Positions 35,493 to 43,543 of a stretch of 64,000 nucleotides of DNA are shown piece by piece. The DNA is from an uncultured Faecalicatena sp. (lineage in GTDB: Bacteria > Bacillota > Clostridia > Lachnospirales > Lachnospiraceae), in contig CAOKHZ010000013.1 in assembly GCA_948468385.1 (NCBI GenBank), positions 52,327 through 116,326 on the forward strand, written 5' to 3'. Within the stretch, counting starts at the first letter, position 1, and the number at the start of each line of letters is the position of its first letter. Position numbers and translations under genes: made by a program. The notes beneath the pieces are model-generated. The model had not been told where the DNA came from, did no database searches, and saw only the letters and a program-made list of their open reading frames with translations.

Positions 35493-35700
35493 ATTATTGT
35501 GAAGAATAGAAATTGTGTAAAAAATATTTTGAAGTATTATGGGGTGCAAACAAAAAATTAAGAAGTGCAGGAAAATAAAAGCTCGTCTTAATGATGAATG
35601 GAAAACGGTGGGACAACCCTTATGTTCGGAGATTGTTTTTTGAAGAAAACACGTTTGACTGTACTGGCGAGAAAATCTCGCAACAAAATGCGAATTCATA

Positions 35701-35729
35701 TTGACGAGAACAAATGTTTGGGGTATAAT
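35701..35729 (+). promoter_or_regulatory. Promoter of the restriction-modification operon
   Basis: TTGACG, 17 bases, TATAAT, 37 bases before the regulator gene. No clear C-box dyad was found around it. Confidence 0.85.
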
Positions 35730-35765
35730 AAAATTCAGTATAAGGGAAATGTTTGAAAAAGGAGA

Positions 35766-35999
35766 ATGGATATATCGCATGATAAGTCGTGGAAATTGTT
35801 AATAGACAAAAAGATGAGTGTGGCCGAATTGAGGAAATCGGCAGAAATCGCTCCAAATACAATGGCAAGGATGCGAAAAGACCAGGAAGTTACTATATCC
35901 GTTTTGGAAAAGATATGTGATGTGTTGGAGGTCGATTTTGGGGATGTTATTGAATATATAGGTTCCATGGCGAACAAAGAATCGGGAGGTACGGTGTGA
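35766..35999 (+). CDS. XRE/Cro-type small regulator of the R-M operon
   Basis: A 77-residue helix-turn-helix protein (MSVAELRKSAEIAPNTMARMRK region, then ISVLEKICDVLEVDFGDVIEYI). AAGGAG is only one base from the ATG at 35766, so translation may be weak or start elsewhere. Its stop overlaps the methyltransferase start (TGATG). In this position it is the likely controller that times methylase and nuclease expression after entry into a new host. Confidence 0.82.
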   Translation: MDISHDKSWKLLIDKKMSVAELRKSAEIAPNTMARMRKDQEVTISVLEKICDVLEVDFGDVIEYIGSMANKESGGTV

Positions 36000-38521
36000 T
36001 GCTGAAGAATAGTACATTGACATATATATCGTTATTTAGTTCGGCCGGTGTTGGTTGTTATGGTTTTCATATGGAAGGTTACCGATGCATAGCTACCAAT
36101 GAGTTGCTACCAAGACGCTTGGATGTACAGCGTGCAAATCATAAGTGTGAATATGATTCCGGCTATATCGATGGTGACATTACTAGTGCGGAGATAAAGC
36201 AGAGAATATATGATGAAATTGAACGGTGGGAGAAAAAGGGAAATGATCGTGTTGACGTGCTTGTTGCGACGCCTCCTTGCCAAGGAATAAGTGTCATTAA
36301 TCATAAGAAGAATGCCAAGGAAATCAATCGTAATAGTCTTGTGGTTGAATCGGTTGAGATTATTGAAAAAATCAAGCCACGTTTTTTTATTTTTGAAAAT
36401 GTGATGGCTTTTCAGAAAACGCTATGTATTACACCTGATAATCGTACTATGCCAATAGGAGAGTATATAAAAGAGACTTTGGGTTCGGGTTATATTATTT
36501 CAGGAAGAGTTTTGAATTTTATGAATTATGGTTCGAATTCATCACGTACTCGTACGTTGATGATTGGTGTAGACAAGAAATACAGAAATAATATTACTCC
36601 GTATGATTTATATCCAATTTATCGGTTGGAGAAAACTCTTCGGGACGTGATTTATGAGTTTCCCCGACTGGAATGGGGGGAAATTTGCAAGGACGATTTT
36701 TATCATGCTTTTAGAACCTATGATCAGAGAATGCAGAATTGGATTCATGATTTGAAAGAGGGGGAGTCGGCATTTGATAACAGAGATCCCATAAAGAGGC
36801 CACATAAAATTGTGAATGGTGAAATTGTTGAAAATATCCGTAAAAATCGAGATAAATATACCAGACAGCCTTGGGATAGATTTGTTCAGTGTGTTCATAC
36901 TAGAAATGATCAGCTTGCGGCTCAGAATACAATTCATCCTGAGCAAGACAGAGTTTACAGTATTCGGGAACTTATGGAAATGATGACTGTTCCCTACGAT
37001 TTCAGATGGATAGATTACAATCTTAACGAACTGAACGCTTTGAATGAAGCAGAAAAGAGAAAACTGTACAAGGAAAACGAAGTTAATATTCGTCAGTGCC
37101 TAGGTGAAGCAGTTCCGACAGAAATCATGCGGCAACTTGCTGTTAATATAAGAGTGGCTCTGCAGATTAAAAGAAGTGATGCAGCGGAGGTAAATAGAAT
37201 TATTACTGAAAAGAAACTTATAGAAAGGGAAAACTTTATGACTTTTCTTTCAGAGAATCCCCTTGGCCTAGATATTGCTTCTTTGATGCGAATTACGGAA
37301 CTTTGCAATGCCCATAGAGAAAAAAATGCGGCATTTTACACAAACAAATTTATTGTAAATGAGATTATGGGACAACTCCCTACTTTCAGTAAAGATGAGG
37401 TTCGCATTCTGGAGCCATCGGTAGGAGCTGGTAGTTTCGTGCCATTCCTATTTAAGCTGTATGAGAATGTTCCTCATGTGATTTTGGATGTGGTTGATAT
37501 TGATCGGGAGAGCCTTGAGGCGTTCGAGTTGTTACTTGATAAAATTGGAATAGCACATAATTTTACGATAAATCGTATCTGCCATGATTTTCTGACATGG
37601 AAACCGGAGTATCGATATGATTTAGCGGTTGGAAATCCGCCATTTTCCAAGTTGAAGAAAAAGACTCCTGAAATAATCGAGGCAATGAAAGACAATAAAA
37701 ATCAGACCACAAATAACCTTGCGGCATTTTTTTTGGAAAAGTGCATGAGATGTAGTGATTGCGTGGCACTTGTGTTGAACAAAAATATACTTTCGACAGA
37801 TGAATATTTGGAGACAAGAAATCTGCTGCGGACAGTAAAGATAGAGTCAATTGTGGATTTTGGTCGATATGGGTTTACTGGCGTTTCCATAGAAACTATG
37901 TGCATGGTGGTGTATCCAAGGAAAAAGCCGAAAGAGACAACGGTATATAGCATGAAATACAATAAAAAATATATTCATAAGCAAGATTATATTACGGATG
38001 AGACATACCCATCGTTTTTGATTTATAGGGATGGGCAGTTTGATACTGTGGCGGAAAAGTTAAATTTTGGTGTGTTTTCGGTATTTCGTGACCGACAGAT
38101 TACGAAGTCGCTTACAAAGTCAACAAGAAATGAAGATTGTCTTTGGGTAATTAAAGCAAGGAATATTAATGATGATGGTATGGGTGTTACCCATATTCCG
38201 GATTACGATGTGTTTCTTCCGAAACGATTAGTACAGACTATTTCTGCATCGAGGTTTGTAAATGATGACAATGTTTATCTGACTCCGAATATGACCTACA
38301 ATCCAAGGGTCATTGACAACCTGCCGAATACGATTCCAGACGGCTCGGTTGCCGTGTTGATTCCTAAAAAGCCGATGAAACTCACGGCTAGACAAAAAGC
38401 GTTTTTCTCATCTGAAGAGTATAGATATTTCTATGGGATTGCGAGAAATTTGTCTACTCAATCTATAAATGTGGATAATAATAGTGTGTTTTACTATGGG
38501 GTGTTAAAAGATGAACAATAA
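35999..38521 (+). CDS. Fused DNA methyltransferase: cytosine-5 plus adenine-N6 domains
   Basis: An 840-residue fusion. The first about 400 residues are a cytosine-5 methylase: SAM motif LFSSAGVGCYGF, catalytic Cys94 in TPPCQGIS, FENV (motif VI) and SSRTRTLMIGV (motif VIII). From about residue 430 a gamma-type adenine-N6 methylase follows, with motif I EPSVGAGSFVPF (Glu472) and catalytic GNPPF (Asn546) and an Eco57I-like target part. Start ATG 35999 follows GGGAGG. The nuclease gene overlaps its end by 11 bases. Two different marks from one protein suggest an asymmetric site, one base type per strand (inference). AT-rich composition unlike the neighbours suggests horizontal gain. Confidence 0.9.
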   Translation: MLKNSTLTYISLFSSAGVGCYGFHMEGYRCIATNELLPRRLDVQRANHKCEYDSGYIDGDITSAEIKQRIYDEIERWEKKGNDRVDVLVATPPCQGISVINHKKNAKEINRNSLVVESVEIIEKIKPRFFIFENVMAFQKTLCITPDNRTMPIGEYIKETLGSGYIISGRVLNFMNYGSNSSRTRTLMIGVDKKYRNNITPYDLYPIYRLEKTLRDVIYEFPRLEWGEICKDDFYHAFRTYDQRMQNWIHDLKEGESAFDNRDPIKRPHKIVNGEIVENIRKNRDKYTRQPWDRFVQCVHTRNDQLAAQNTIHPEQDRVYSIRELMEMMTVPYDFRWIDYNLNELNALNEAEKRKLYKENEVNIRQCLGEAVPTEIMRQLAVNIRVALQIKRSDAAEVNRIITEKKLIERENFMTFLSENPLGLDIASLMRITELCNAHREKNAAFYTNKFIVNEIMGQLPTFSKDEVRILEPSVGAGSFVPFLFKLYENVPHVILDVVDIDRESLEAFELLLDKIGIAHNFTINRICHDFLTWKPEYRYDLAVGNPPFSKLKKKTPEIIEAMKDNKNQTTNNLAAFFLEKCMRCSDCVALVLNKNILSTDEYLETRNLLRTVKIESIVDFGRYGFTGVSIETMCMVVYPRKKPKETTVYSMKYNKKYIHKQDYITDETYPSFLIYRDGQFDTVAEKLNFGVFSVFRDRQITKSLTKSTRNEDCLWVIKARNINDDGMGVTHIPDYDVFLPKRLVQTISASRFVNDDNVYLTPNMTYNPRVIDNLPNTIPDGSVAVLIPKKPMKLTARQKAFFSSEEYRYFYGIARNLSTQSINVDNNSVFYYGVLKDEQ

Positions 38522-39722
38522 TTTGATTATAGGATTTTTGGAAGAAAGGCAATACGATATAAGAGTTTCTGGTAATGGTAGATGGATTGATCAGAAATGC
38601 ACATTTGATGCGGTCTGCTTTGTAGCTGACTGCATCATGGACTATATTCAAAATGGCGGTCGGCAACCGTTCCAGTCACCGGACATATGGCATTCTGGGT
38701 ATGCTGTGACTAATGTGCAGAATATCTTTTGCAAGCCAGATCCATGTCGAAGAACAACGGTCGATGAATATAACAAATTTTTTCGGCAACCAATGAAAAT
38801 GCTTGCGGCAGCGGGGGTACTGCGTGAGGAGGGCGTTATACATAATACCATTCAATTTAGTGTCAACAACGCCGATATTTTGCAATATATTGCTCTTCGG
38901 GAGCGGAATGCGTTTGATTTCTTGTGCCTATATATTGAAAAGACATTAAAGGACAGTGGCTTGTGGGATGGTTTTGAAACGTTCTTTGATGAACAGACTG
39001 AGGATTTGTTACAAGAGTTGAAAACAAGCTTTATTGAGTTCTGTATTTGCTATACACCGATGAACAAGAAGAAAGAACCAAGCAGGATATTTACGAAGGT
39101 TTTAAACCAATTGGCATGCAAGTATCATAAAAAGGGAACAGAAAGGGGTCATCTTTCCACATCTATGATTACTTACGACAAAATTATGTATAATCAGACT
39201 AATTGGAGGGATGATGCGATTGGGAAAGACAAAAATATTGCCCGTGGAGATTATGTGCCGGTGGCGCAGACGAATGATGAATATCGATATCGTGTATCCA
39301 GAGCGATTAAATATCTGCACCAGTTTAACGACAAATATAATGAAGGACAGTCGGAAATTTTGGATCGCTTTTCGGTTGGGGAGAAAGCAACACATATGCA
39401 TCACATTTTTCCGAAGAGTAGGTTCCGTGTCATTGCAGAGTATTTGGAAAATCTGATTGCATTAACAAGTGGACAGCATTTGCAAAAGGCTCATCCTAAT
39501 GGTAATACATCTGTCATAGATAAGGATTATCAATATACTTGTTTGATTGCGAAAACGGAAAGCATTCGAAAGAACATTATGAACAACCACGGTGAGCCGG
39601 TGATTTACGACTTTGATGATTTTATGTATGTTTTGGATGTTGGATTGCAGACGGACTATTTTGAATCTTTGCCATCATGTGATTTCAATGCCGTGTTGAC
39701 TGGTATAGAGTTTAACTATTAA
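38511..39722 (+). CDS. HNH restriction endonuclease of the R-M operon
   Basis: A 403-residue protein whose C-terminal third holds an HNH (beta-beta-alpha metal) nuclease: THMHHIFPKSRF (His297, His298), ENLIALT with Asn314, then GQHLQKAHP. The N-terminal 250 residues match no family I know and should read the DNA target. Its start lies within the end of the methylase gene, giving coupled translation and methylase-first order. HNH enzymes of Type IIS kind, such as MnlI, cut near asymmetric sites; kinship is not tested here. Confidence 0.85.
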   Translation: MNNNLIIGFLEERQYDIRVSGNGRWIDQKCTFDAVCFVADCIMDYIQNGGRQPFQSPDIWHSGYAVTNVQNIFCKPDPCRRTTVDEYNKFFRQPMKMLAAAGVLREEGVIHNTIQFSVNNADILQYIALRERNAFDFLCLYIEKTLKDSGLWDGFETFFDEQTEDLLQELKTSFIEFCICYTPMNKKKEPSRIFTKVLNQLACKYHKKGTERGHLSTSMITYDKIMYNQTNWRDDAIGKDKNIARGDYVPVAQTNDEYRYRVSRAIKYLHQFNDKYNEGQSEILDRFSVGEKATHMHHIFPKSRFRVIAEYLENLIALTSGQHLQKAHPNGNTSVIDKDYQYTCLIAKTESIRKNIMNNHGEPVIYDFDDFMYVLDVGLQTDYFESLPSCDFNAVLTGIEFNY

Positions 39723-39809
39723 TTCGACGTTAACATGGCAGTAAGATGGTGGTAGGAGTATTTAAGGAAATTTCAATTATTATGAGGAAAGACAGATTTC
39801 ATGTAGATG

Positions 39810-39848
39810 TGGCCAGCTGGAAATTTTTTCGGGTTGGCCATTTTGTTT
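39810..39848 (+). terminator. Terminator of the R-M operon
   Basis: TGGCCA (39810-39815) pairs with TGGCCA (39835-39840), extended inward by several further pairs with one mismatch, followed by TTTTGTTTG. Confidence 0.6.
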
Positions 39849-39896
39849 GCTTTGTTGTTAAGATATTTGCGTTACATTTCTATGATAAATTATTTG

Positions 39897-39935
39897 ACGA
39901 TATACCTTGACAGATGAAGTATATCGTGATAAGAT
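39897..39935 (+). promoter_or_regulatory. Promoter with overlapping inverted repeat, second PadR unit
   Basis: TTGACA (39907), 17 bases, TAAGAT (39930). The perfect 9-bp dyad ACGATATAC...GTATATCGT (39897-39905, 39919-39927) flanks the -35 and reaches the -10, so a bound repressor would block polymerase. The half-site matches the operator at 23802. Confidence 0.75.
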
Positions 39936-39986
39936 AATCGCGTAAACGAAATAAGAATCGTGATATTTGCAAAACATCATGTGATT

Positions 39987-40018
39987 GGTAACGGGTCAGA
40001 TAGGCCTGAACGGTTACC
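39987..40018 (+). promoter_or_regulatory. Leader hairpin before the second PadR gene
   Basis: GGTAACGGGTCAG pairs with CTGAACGGTTACC with two mismatches. It sits in the leader about 15 bases before the ribosome site and is not a terminator. Confidence 0.5.
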
Positions 40019-40048
40019 GTGATTGTTCAAAAGAGAGGAGGAATGGAT

Positions 40049-40396
40049 TTGTCAATTTCATCAGATACGTTGCGCGGCTATACGGATACGATCATTCTTA
40101 CCCAGTTGATGGAGAAGGACAGCTATGGGTACGAGATTAACAAGAACGTACAGCGCCGCACGGGCGGAAAACATGAGTTTAAGGAGGCGACCCTCTATAC
40201 GGCGTTCAAGCGGCTGAGCCAGAACGGCCTGATTACTTCCTATTGGGGAGAAGAGGGGACGGGAGCCAGACGGCGTTATTATAAGATTACCGAAGAGGGA
40301 AAAAAGCAGTGGAAAGAGAGAAGCCAGGAGTGGCAGGAAACCCGCGGACTTTTAGACGCATTGCTTACAGTGGAGGTGGATTATGAATCGAATTGA
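40049..40396 (+). CDS. PadR-family transcriptional regulator
   Basis: A 115-residue repressor: SSDTLRGYTDTIILTQLMEKDSYGYEINK, the recognition part EATLYTAFKRLSQNGLI, wing RRRYYKITEEGKKQW and a dimer helix. I prefer TTG 40049 as start because AGAGGAGG lies 7-8 bases before it; the ATG at 40043 is only one base from that site. It overlaps the DUF4097 gene by 14 bases. The dyad in its promoter suggests autorepression. Confidence 0.9.
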   Translation: MSISSDTLRGYTDTIILTQLMEKDSYGYEINKNVQRRTGGKHEFKEATLYTAFKRLSQNGLITSYWGEEGTGARRRYYKITEEGKKQWKERSQEWQETRGLLDALLTVEVDYESN

Positions 40397-41816
40397 GACA
40401 AAGATTATCATTATGGTGACGAACCGGTTGGCATCGGCGAAGGAGAGCGATGCCAAGACAGAGATGATTGAGGAATTGAGCGAAAATCTTTACCAGCGGT
40501 ATTTGGAACTGACAGAGCAAGGAACGCCGGAGGACGCGGCACTTGCGAAAGCGATGGAAAGTCTGGGAGACGTGGAGGAACTGCTTGCTTACTTGCGGGA
40601 AGCGGGAGGTGCTCAGACGGAGGAAGTACGGGCAGAGGAAAAGCAAGTAGGGGAAAGCCAGTCAGAAGACATGAAATCGGAAGAGCCGCGGACGGAAGCG
40701 GAAACGGATGAAAAGCCGGAAGAGCCGCGGATGGAAGCGGAAAAAGATGCAAAGCCAGAAGAGGCACAAACGGAAACGGATGCACAGGGAAAGGGCGCGG
40801 CGCAGGAATGGTCTTTTGAGTTTAAAAAGGATTTGGAAAACAGTATTGACACGATTGTAAATTTTGCGTTAGATACGGCCAAGGCCACGGTCGTTTATGC
40901 AAAAGACGTGGCGAAGGACGTGTCAGAGCAGTGGAAAGAGCGATATCCGGACGGCGTGTTTTCCCAGTATGACGAATCCAAGGGGCAGAAGGTGCATTGT
41001 ACGGCGGTGGCCGTGACGGACGCGATCCACTCTTTGGACATTCGTTTGATGAACGGGGACGTTTCTCTATACGTGGTGGATAAAGATGATACCTACATCG
41101 AGGTAAATGGCGATACGCAGGAGGTTGAGACGATTCTCAGGGATGACGGGGTGTTGTCCATCGTGCAGGAAAATACGGCGAGTGCGTCATTCTTCTTCCT
41201 GCGGGGCATGCGGCATTGCGACATCGTGGTCACGTTGCCGCGGAAGGTTTGGAACCGTATCAGTATTTCCACGATGAACGGGGACGTGTTGGTGGAGCCG
41301 GAATTGGAATGCCGGGAATTGCATGTTTCCACGGCAAGCGGCGACATACAGATGAGCCAGCTGGTTTGCGATAACGTGACTTGCCATTCCGGGAGCGGCG
41401 ATGTCAAGGTGAAGGAGTTGGCCGGAAACCTATATGCGGCGACGAAGAGCGGTGACGTGTGGGTCAGGGGAAGGCTTGGGCGCAGTGAGCTCCACTCCAT
41501 CAGCGGAGACGTGGAATTGTACGGTATTTGCGGCGAAGTCATGACTTCCAGTACTAGCGGTGACGTGCAGGTGGATTTGGAAAATGTACCACAGACGGTG
41601 GAGGCATCCTCGGTATCCGGGGACTGCACGATAAGGGTGCCGCGTGGGGACGGGATGCACATTTCCTACCGGACGGTCAGCGGCGACTTCTCGACCAACC
41701 TGCCGCTGACGACGAACATGACGAAAAAGCGCGGCGAAACGACGCTCGGGGACGGCGCGGGCACGAGGATTTCGGTGTCGAGCACGAGCGGGGACGTTGC
41801 AGTATATACAAAATAG
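40383..41816 (+). CDS. HAAS-like domain fused to DUF4097 beta-repeat protein
   Basis: A 477-residue protein. Residues 1-75 are helical and resemble the HAAS/DUF1700 domain that partners PadR regulators (TEMIEELSENLYQRYLELTEQG). Residues about 80-140 form an acidic Glu/Pro/Thr-rich linker with repeated KPEEPRMEAE-like units. The rest is a DUF4097 beta-solenoid with about ten SGDV/NGDV turns spaced some 20 residues. No signal peptide or membrane helix is seen. Such proteins are often said to be adhesin-like, yet here a cytoplasmic sensor or scaffold seems as likely. Confidence 0.88.
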   Translation: MNRIETKIIIMVTNRLASAKESDAKTEMIEELSENLYQRYLELTEQGTPEDAALAKAMESLGDVEELLAYLREAGGAQTEEVRAEEKQVGESQSEDMKSEEPRTEAETDEKPEEPRMEAEKDAKPEEAQTETDAQGKGAAQEWSFEFKKDLENSIDTIVNFALDTAKATVVYAKDVAKDVSEQWKERYPDGVFSQYDESKGQKVHCTAVAVTDAIHSLDIRLMNGDVSLYVVDKDDTYIEVNGDTQEVETILRDDGVLSIVQENTASASFFFLRGMRHCDIVVTLPRKVWNRISISTMNGDVLVEPELECRELHVSTASGDIQMSQLVCDNVTCHSGSGDVKVKELAGNLYAATKSGDVWVRGRLGRSELHSISGDVELYGICGEVMTSSTSGDVQVDLENVPQTVEASSVSGDCTIRVPRGDGMHISYRTVSGDFSTNLPLTTNMTKKRGETTLGDGAGTRISVSSTSGDVAVYTK

Positions 41817-41821
41817 AATTT

Positions 41822-41860
41822 ATGGCATCATCGGTGGCTTTGGCGGTGATGCCATTTTTG
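41822..41860 (+). terminator. Terminator of the PadR-DUF4097 unit
   Basis: ATGGCATCA pairs with TGATGCCAT, followed by TTTTTG. Confidence 0.8.
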
Positions 41861-41963
41861 CGTGTTGGGGGCACGTTTGTAAATTCGGGGCGGGTATGGT
41901 ATCATGAAAAACAAAATACTCCGCGGCAGTTGCCAATTGTTCATGCATGAAGAAGGGAAAAAA

Positions 41964-43541
41964 TCAGTTTGGGTTCCGCCGGAATTCACTCGGTTTTTTT
42001 CCCGTTTTCTTTTCAAAAAGCTTGCTGAAATATTTGGAATCTTTATAATGCAGGCGTTCTGAAATTTCATATACCATCAAATCCGTACTCAGAAGCATTT
42101 TTTTCGCGGCGTTTATTTTCACTTGTGTCACATAGTCCAGGTAAAGCTGCCCAGTCTGCTTTTTAAAGGCCTGGCTCAAGTAGATTGGCGAAATATAAAA
42201 TACTTGTGCCACGTGCATCAGGGACAAATCTTCCAGATAATTTTCATGAAGATAGTTTTCGACCCGGGAAATCAACTCGGTTGGTTTGGCGATTTCCGTG
42301 TCATTGTTATTGTTAATCAGGTTATAAATCATGTTTTGTGCATATTTTTCCAATTCGTCCGCAGTCTGAAAAGAGGAAATCTGTTTCAGGAAATCTGCGT
42401 TTTCATAAGAAACGGCGGGAAAGGTTGGCCGCTCGGACAGATATTGGATGCAGGTCATAATCAAATTTAATGTGTTAATCTGAATCCCCAGAATCGGCAT
42501 GTCCGACACGTCGGTCATGTACTGGAATATTTTCCGGGTGGCATGAGAAATATTGGCAAAATTCGACTGTAGAAGGCTCTGCCGAAAAGTGTCCCAAAGT
42601 GCCTCCGGCACGGTTTGGATAAAATGCGCCTTTTGCAGGGAACTGTCAAACGGATTGATGGAGTTCGTTCCGCGGATGATTTTAAAGGAGAGCGCGTGCA
42701 ACGCCTGCTGGCAGGATAAAGGGAGGCATCTGGCATGGGACATGTCCTTCCCGACGCCGATACAGACTTCCGTGCCTTGAACCGAGAGAATCTGCCCGTG
42801 GAGCGCAAAAAGCCGCTCATGGAATTCGTGCATGGAAGCTTCGTCCGCGAAAGAGAAGAAGCTGATGTAGGTATTGTTTGCATAGTAAAATAACAGATAA
42901 GGATATCCGGCCTCGTCAAGAGCCTTGGACAATGTTTCGCGCAGCAGGGAAAGGCCGTCGGTTCCCGTGGTCTGAAAGGCAAGGGCAAGATAATGGGAAC
43001 CGCCGGGCAGGGTTAACGAATAATCAGACAAAAGATGATAAAAATCCACGTCTGTCTCAAAATAGGAATTGGAAATATCCCGCAACAATTCATCGGTCGT
43101 CAAAACCTGCAACTTCTGGTTCAAGTCATTTAAGCGGGTCTGCGCGTCGTCGGATGACTTGTCCAAAGCGATACGGGATTTTACTTTTTCTAACGCCTGA
43201 ATCAGTTCGTTTTCATCGACCGGCTTTAAAAGGTATTCTTGTACCCCGTAGGAAATGCATTGCTGGGCGTACGCAAAGTCGGAATACCCGCTCAGGACGA
43301 TATATTTGCAGCGATATTGGTCATATGTCTGGCTAATCATCTGGACTCCGCTCATGTTCGGCATCTGAATGTCCGAGATGACCAGGTCGGGCTCTAATTT
43401 TTGAATCAAATCCAGGCCTTGAATTCCATCGGAAGCGCAGCCCACGATTTCAAAATCATGTGCCTCCCAGTCAATTAAAATTTGTAATCCTTGTAAAATA
43501 ATCGGTTCGTCATCTATAAGTATCGCGCGGTAATGTGCCAT
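41964..43541 (-). CDS. YesN-type response regulator (receiver plus AraC DNA-binding domain)
   Basis: A 525-residue regulator. The receiver (1-120) has Asp-Asp at 10-11, phospho-acceptor Asp57 in LVISDIQMP and Lys in LLKPVDE. A middle region of about 280 residues follows, and the last 100 residues hold two AraC helix-turn-helix motifs (DLSLMHVAQVFYISPIYLSQAF and MVYEISERLHYKDSKYFSKLF). It begins two bases behind the sensor kinase gene. It should activate the divergent ABC transporter operon. Confidence 0.94.
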   Translation of the reverse strand: MAHYRAILIDDEPIILQGLQILIDWEAHDFEIVGCASDGIQGLDLIQKLEPDLVISDIQMPNMSGVQMISQTYDQYRCKYIVLSGYSDFAYAQQCISYGVQEYLLKPVDENELIQALEKVKSRIALDKSSDDAQTRLNDLNQKLQVLTTDELLRDISNSYFETDVDFYHLLSDYSLTLPGGSHYLALAFQTTGTDGLSLLRETLSKALDEAGYPYLLFYYANNTYISFFSFADEASMHEFHERLFALHGQILSVQGTEVCIGVGKDMSHARCLPLSCQQALHALSFKIIRGTNSINPFDSSLQKAHFIQTVPEALWDTFRQSLLQSNFANISHATRKIFQYMTDVSDMPILGIQINTLNLIMTCIQYLSERPTFPAVSYENADFLKQISSFQTADELEKYAQNMIYNLINNNNDTEIAKPTELISRVENYLHENYLEDLSLMHVAQVFYISPIYLSQAFKKQTGQLYLDYVTQVKINAAKKMLLSTDLMVYEISERLHYKDSKYFSKLFEKKTGKKPSEFRRNPN

Positions 43542-43543
43542 TT

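Noticed and set aside
40660-40790. Possible tandem DNA repeat or CRISPR-like array
   Set aside because: It is an imperfect Glu/Pro-rich coding repeat inside the DUF4097 gene, without fixed spacers.
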